DNA from: Nemertoderma westbladi
Lineage: Eukaryota > Xenacoelomorpha > Nemertodermatida > Nemertodermatidae
Direction: 5' to 3'
DNA: 22,779 nt
NCBI GenBank assembly: GCA_032718475.1
Contig: JAUCBJ010003979.1
Coordinates: 1 to 22,779 of the forward strand
The notes under the pieces were generated by a model. It saw only the letters and a program-made list of their open reading frames with translations, was not told where the DNA came from and made no database searches. Position 1 is the first letter of the stretch, and every line of letters starts with the position of its first letter. Shown in pieces: positions 20,235 through 22,779 of this stretch. The position numbers were made by a program, and so were the translations under genes.

Positions 20235-20381
20235 TAGAGCACACTTCCACTGAGGTTACCAAAGAAACCCATACGGTTCGAACCATCGTTGGAGACAAAG
20301 ACACGGTTGAAGAAGTCGAGACGGTTACTGTAACCAACCGAAGTAATGTCGAAGCCGACCCTAGCAGTGCGCCATCTAGTG
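20235..20381 (+). CDS. CAP gene, Thr/Val/Glu-rich exon after the domain (partial gene)
   Basis: This 147-bp stretch is open in the frame set by the previous exon. The one base left at 14949 plus TA gives Val, and the peptide then runs EHTSTEVTKETHTVRTIVG, continues through EEVETVTVTNRSN and ends in ADPSSAPSS. The acceptor is a T-rich stretch ending TTTATCAG at 20234, and the donor is GTG|GTGAGT at 20382. It enters and leaves in phase 1 like the other internal junctions. It has no recognised fold. The alternation of Thr/Val with charged residues suggests an extended linker or tail. The evidence is splice consensus, phase and biased composition only. An antisense ORF over the same bases is ignored. 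Confidence 0.6.
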
Positions 20382-20451
20382 GTGAGTTCGATGAGGTTAG
20401 TGATTATGTAGAACTGCATTAGCATTAGCTAAATGTTGACGCAATGATATT

Positions 20452-20873
20452 CCGACCGACCGACCGACCGACCGACCGACCGACCGACCGACCGACCGAC
20501 CGACCGACCGACCGACCGACCGACCGACCGACCGACCGACCGACCGACCGACCGACCGACCGACCGACCGACCGACCGACCGACCGACCGACCGACCGAC
20601 CGACCGACCGACCGACCGACCGACCGACCGACCGACCGACCGACCGACCGACCGACCGACCGACCGACCGACCGACCGACCGACCGACCGACCGACCGAC
20701 CGACCGACCGACCGACCGACCGACCGACCGACCGACCGACCGACCGACCGACCGACCGACCGACCGACCGACCGACCGACCGACCGACCGACCGACCGAC
20801 CGACCGACCGACCGACCGACCGACCGACCGACCGACCGACCGACCGACCGACCGACCGACCGACCGACCGACC
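20452..20873. repeat. Pure (CCGA)n microsatellite, about 105 copies
   Basis: This is an uninterrupted CCGA repeat of 422 bp. It begins 70 bases after the donor of the preceding exon. Every unit holds a CpG, and none shows a C-to-T or G-to-A change. Both strands are open in all frames (Pro-Thr-Asp-Arg, Arg-Ser-Val-Gly), which has no coding significance. Confidence 0.97.
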
Positions 20874-20880
20874 TGAAAAG

Positions 20881-20947
20881 GTAACCATGGCGACGCCGGT
20901 CGGTTAATGCAGCCAGATCCGAAGCTATCCGTAGTGGCCATGGTTAC
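20881..20947. repeat. 11-bp inverted repeat beside the CCGA tract
   Basis: GTAACCATGGC at 20881-20891 and GCCATGGTTAC at 20937-20947 are perfect reverse complements separated by 45 bases. They lie seven bases after the end of the (CCGA)n tract. This may be the end of an old foldback element in which the microsatellite expanded. Confidence 0.5.
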
Positions 20948-21817
20948 TGCAGCTATTGTAATATACGGAGGGTCAAGAATTCAGTAGTGGCGTCGTCAGT
21001 AATAATGGGTTTATCTTTATTAGAAGTTTCGTTAGAACCCACAAGCCAATGACCTTGAGGCATTTACTATTGGATATTGGACTCTATAAGTTACCATTAG
21101 GTCACATAAACTATCGTTTTGTTTGTGGTTAATATTTAAAACAAATACAGAATCAAATGTTGTATATTTATTTATCTATAAGAAAGTTAATTGGTCTATT
21201 AATATACCGACACTTCAAAAGGAAGGCCGCGCTGTATATACCCCACGACGCACAACTAACTGCCACTAGCTACTACTTCGCACCAAATCGATTTAGATTT
21301 ATTGGAATTTTATCTAATATTTACATAGTATTTTGAAATTCTCATTTGTTTTCGATTAATTTTCAACCAACTTTGGAATGGTTGTCGTTTTAGGTTATAA
21401 ATATGTGTGAAATGTGATGAGGATGGGGGGGGGGGGGGGGGGGGAGGGGTGGATGTCACTGAGAAAGTTAAAATTTGGTCGTTTTTCATATTTAATTTGG
21501 CTGAATACAAACTTTTCCGATGCTTTTAATGGTTAAATCGGCATCACCATACCAATTTTTGTTTTTAAGATACAGCTATTTAAATATTCCACTAATTTTA
21601 GTTCATATAATAACTATATTTGGACTAAATATATCATTAATTCTTAACTATTTTCTAAGTATAACTTCCGAAATGGACTCAGAATAATTTTTTCATCTTA
21701 GAACATGATTAACGATTTTCACAATTTGATTTCAACATATTGATTATTGACTTATTAAGATTAACCAATAGGAGATGGTTTAGTGGGAAAATTAAATCAC
21801 AAAATGTTTTACCAGCA
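20948..21817. other. Unassigned AT-rich sequence with a G20 tract
   Basis: No exon with phase-compatible splice sites could be supported. A G20 homopolymer at 21425-21444 is followed by aggggtgg. The next exon of the CAP gene, if any, is not recognised here. Confidence 0.4.
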
Positions 21818-22038
21818 TTTCTCAAATTTCAAGTTGTTTCACGAAAAATCTATCTTCTCCACTATTTCCTAACGGATTTCGATTCCGTTGTTGGTGGGAA
21901 CTTGGTAGTGATTGTTTTCAAAATTTCGCCTCTGTCAAAAATTATGACTTCATCAAAATCATTTTTGACAGAATTGAAATCCGTTAAGAAATGGCGGAGG
22001 AGATATATTTTTAGTGAAACAAATGCACATTTGAGAAA
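21818..22038. repeat. 221-bp foldback with 70-bp imperfect arms and an inner perfect stem
   Basis: The left arm (21818-21887) and the reverse complement of the right arm (21969-22038) match at 58 of 70 positions, sharing tttctcaaat at the ends and taacggattt near the inside. Between them, CTGTCAAAAAT (21932-21942) pairs perfectly with ATTTTTGACAG (21961-21971), which slightly overlaps the right arm. The shape suggests a foldback MITE or a structured element. No clear target-site duplication was seen. A 101-codon ORF across it is probably accidental. Confidence 0.65.
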
Positions 22039-22779
22039 AAAATAATTAAGTTTAAATTGGTATATTTTATTCAGAACGCACTAAGTTAAGTAAGTAATTA
22101 AACCGCTAAATCTTTAAAACCAAGAAAGACCGATGGAAGTTTTGATTTCGCCACCAAATATTGATCCAAAGTCAATTACCCTCTTGACTTCTAGGTGGGT
22201 TGAGTTGTTCAGGGTACATCTTACAAATTTAATCATTTCATTTATGTTCTAAGGGGGTGTTCATAAAGTAAATAAATGCGCATACGGACATAAACTCTTT
22301 TATTTATATACGTGGCAAGACCCTCACCCCAGTTCTTCCCTCCAGCCCCCTGGAGGCTCATCGTATTCATAAAGTATGTCACGCAAATTCTACGCGATTT
22401 TTAACCCCCCTCCCCTCTCTGTCACAAAGTTTCACGCAAGTTCGACCCCCCTTGTCATAATAGTAAATTTGTAATACCACCAAACAATACCCCCCCCCCC
22501 CTCCCCCAGACAAAAAATATTTTATGTCAATAATGCACTTTTAATGTTTGTTATGCCAAAATACTATATAAATTCAATCACAATTTTCCCACGGGCAAGT
22601 CAAGTGTTCATCTTTATATCAATAACAGCTATTACAGAGTCGGGGTGAATGGCTTAAATGTCCTCGTCATCAGTTGCGCCATGTTATTGTTACATGGCTT
22701 TATTATGTATTTATAACAATGTTTTTGGCGCGAAATAATGTGACAGAACTGGTCTTTACATACACGTGCCACGTGCGAA
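22039..22779. other. Unassigned sequence, probably an interspersed-repeat fragment
   Basis: No gene is visible. The stretch 22250-22510 has the direct repeat ttcataaagta (22260-22270 and 22366-22376), two gtcac(a/g)-type segments, several runs of C including C12 at 22490-22501, and a perfect 7-bp stem CCTCCAG/CTGGAGG at 22339-22356. This C-rich pattern looks like a degraded DNA transposon or similar repeat. That is an impression from composition, not a match. Confidence 0.35.

Noticed and set aside
20444-20941. ORFs of PTDR or RSVG repeats on both strands
   Set aside because: They are read-through of the (CCGA)n microsatellite.

Overview
The window looks like nuclear DNA of an invertebrate animal, most likely a lophotrochozoan and possibly a mollusc. 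That placing is an inference. It rests on widely split exons with GT-AG splice sites, a GAPR-1-like CAP gene, degraded non-LTR retrotransposons, long G and C homopolymers and very abundant minisatellites. There is no operon or other prokaryotic layout.

The backbone is one plus-strand gene seen in part. Three exons (708-865, 9206-9355, 14827-14949) together encode most of a CAP (SCP/TAPS) domain of the non-secreted GAPR-1/GLIPR2 type. A fourth exon (20235-20381) adds a Thr/Val/Glu-rich tail or linker. All three internal junctions are phase 1 and join without a stop. The first CAP helix and the 3' end of the gene lie outside the window. The Thr at the usual second acidic position of the CAP pocket is the main oddity of the protein.

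The introns are unusually full of tandem repeats, a different family in each. Intron 1 (866-9205) is almost entirely a 20-bp minisatellite, split by a 5'-truncated, frameshifted retrotransposon at 4246-6203. Intron 2 (9356-14826) holds a TTAA-flanked MITE (9505-9782), a 17-bp array carrying the TATCGATA palindrome (11380-12029), and an intact plus-strand ORF (12358-14097). That ORF has a SAM-like start followed by 53 exact 24-bp repeats coding for an 8-residue Gly/Trp/Lys/Arg/Asp unit. Intron 3 (14950-20234) holds an 18-bp array, a short 17-bp array, a G24 tract and a second 5'-truncated retrotransposon on the minus strand with a long open reverse transcriptase frame. The intron after exon 4 starts with a pure (CCGA)n tract of 422 bp and later contains a 221-bp foldback. 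Tandem arrays make up roughly 10 kb of the 22.8 kb.

The best candidate for something undescribed is the nested SAM-like, repeat-containing ORF. It lies about 330 bp downstream of the TATCGATA array. Both of its plausible splice donors are phase 1 and so match the CAP acceptor that follows it. This could be an independent nested gene or an alternative first exon that makes a hybrid protein. No sequence evidence here decides between these, and I see no defence, CRISPR or biosynthetic system.
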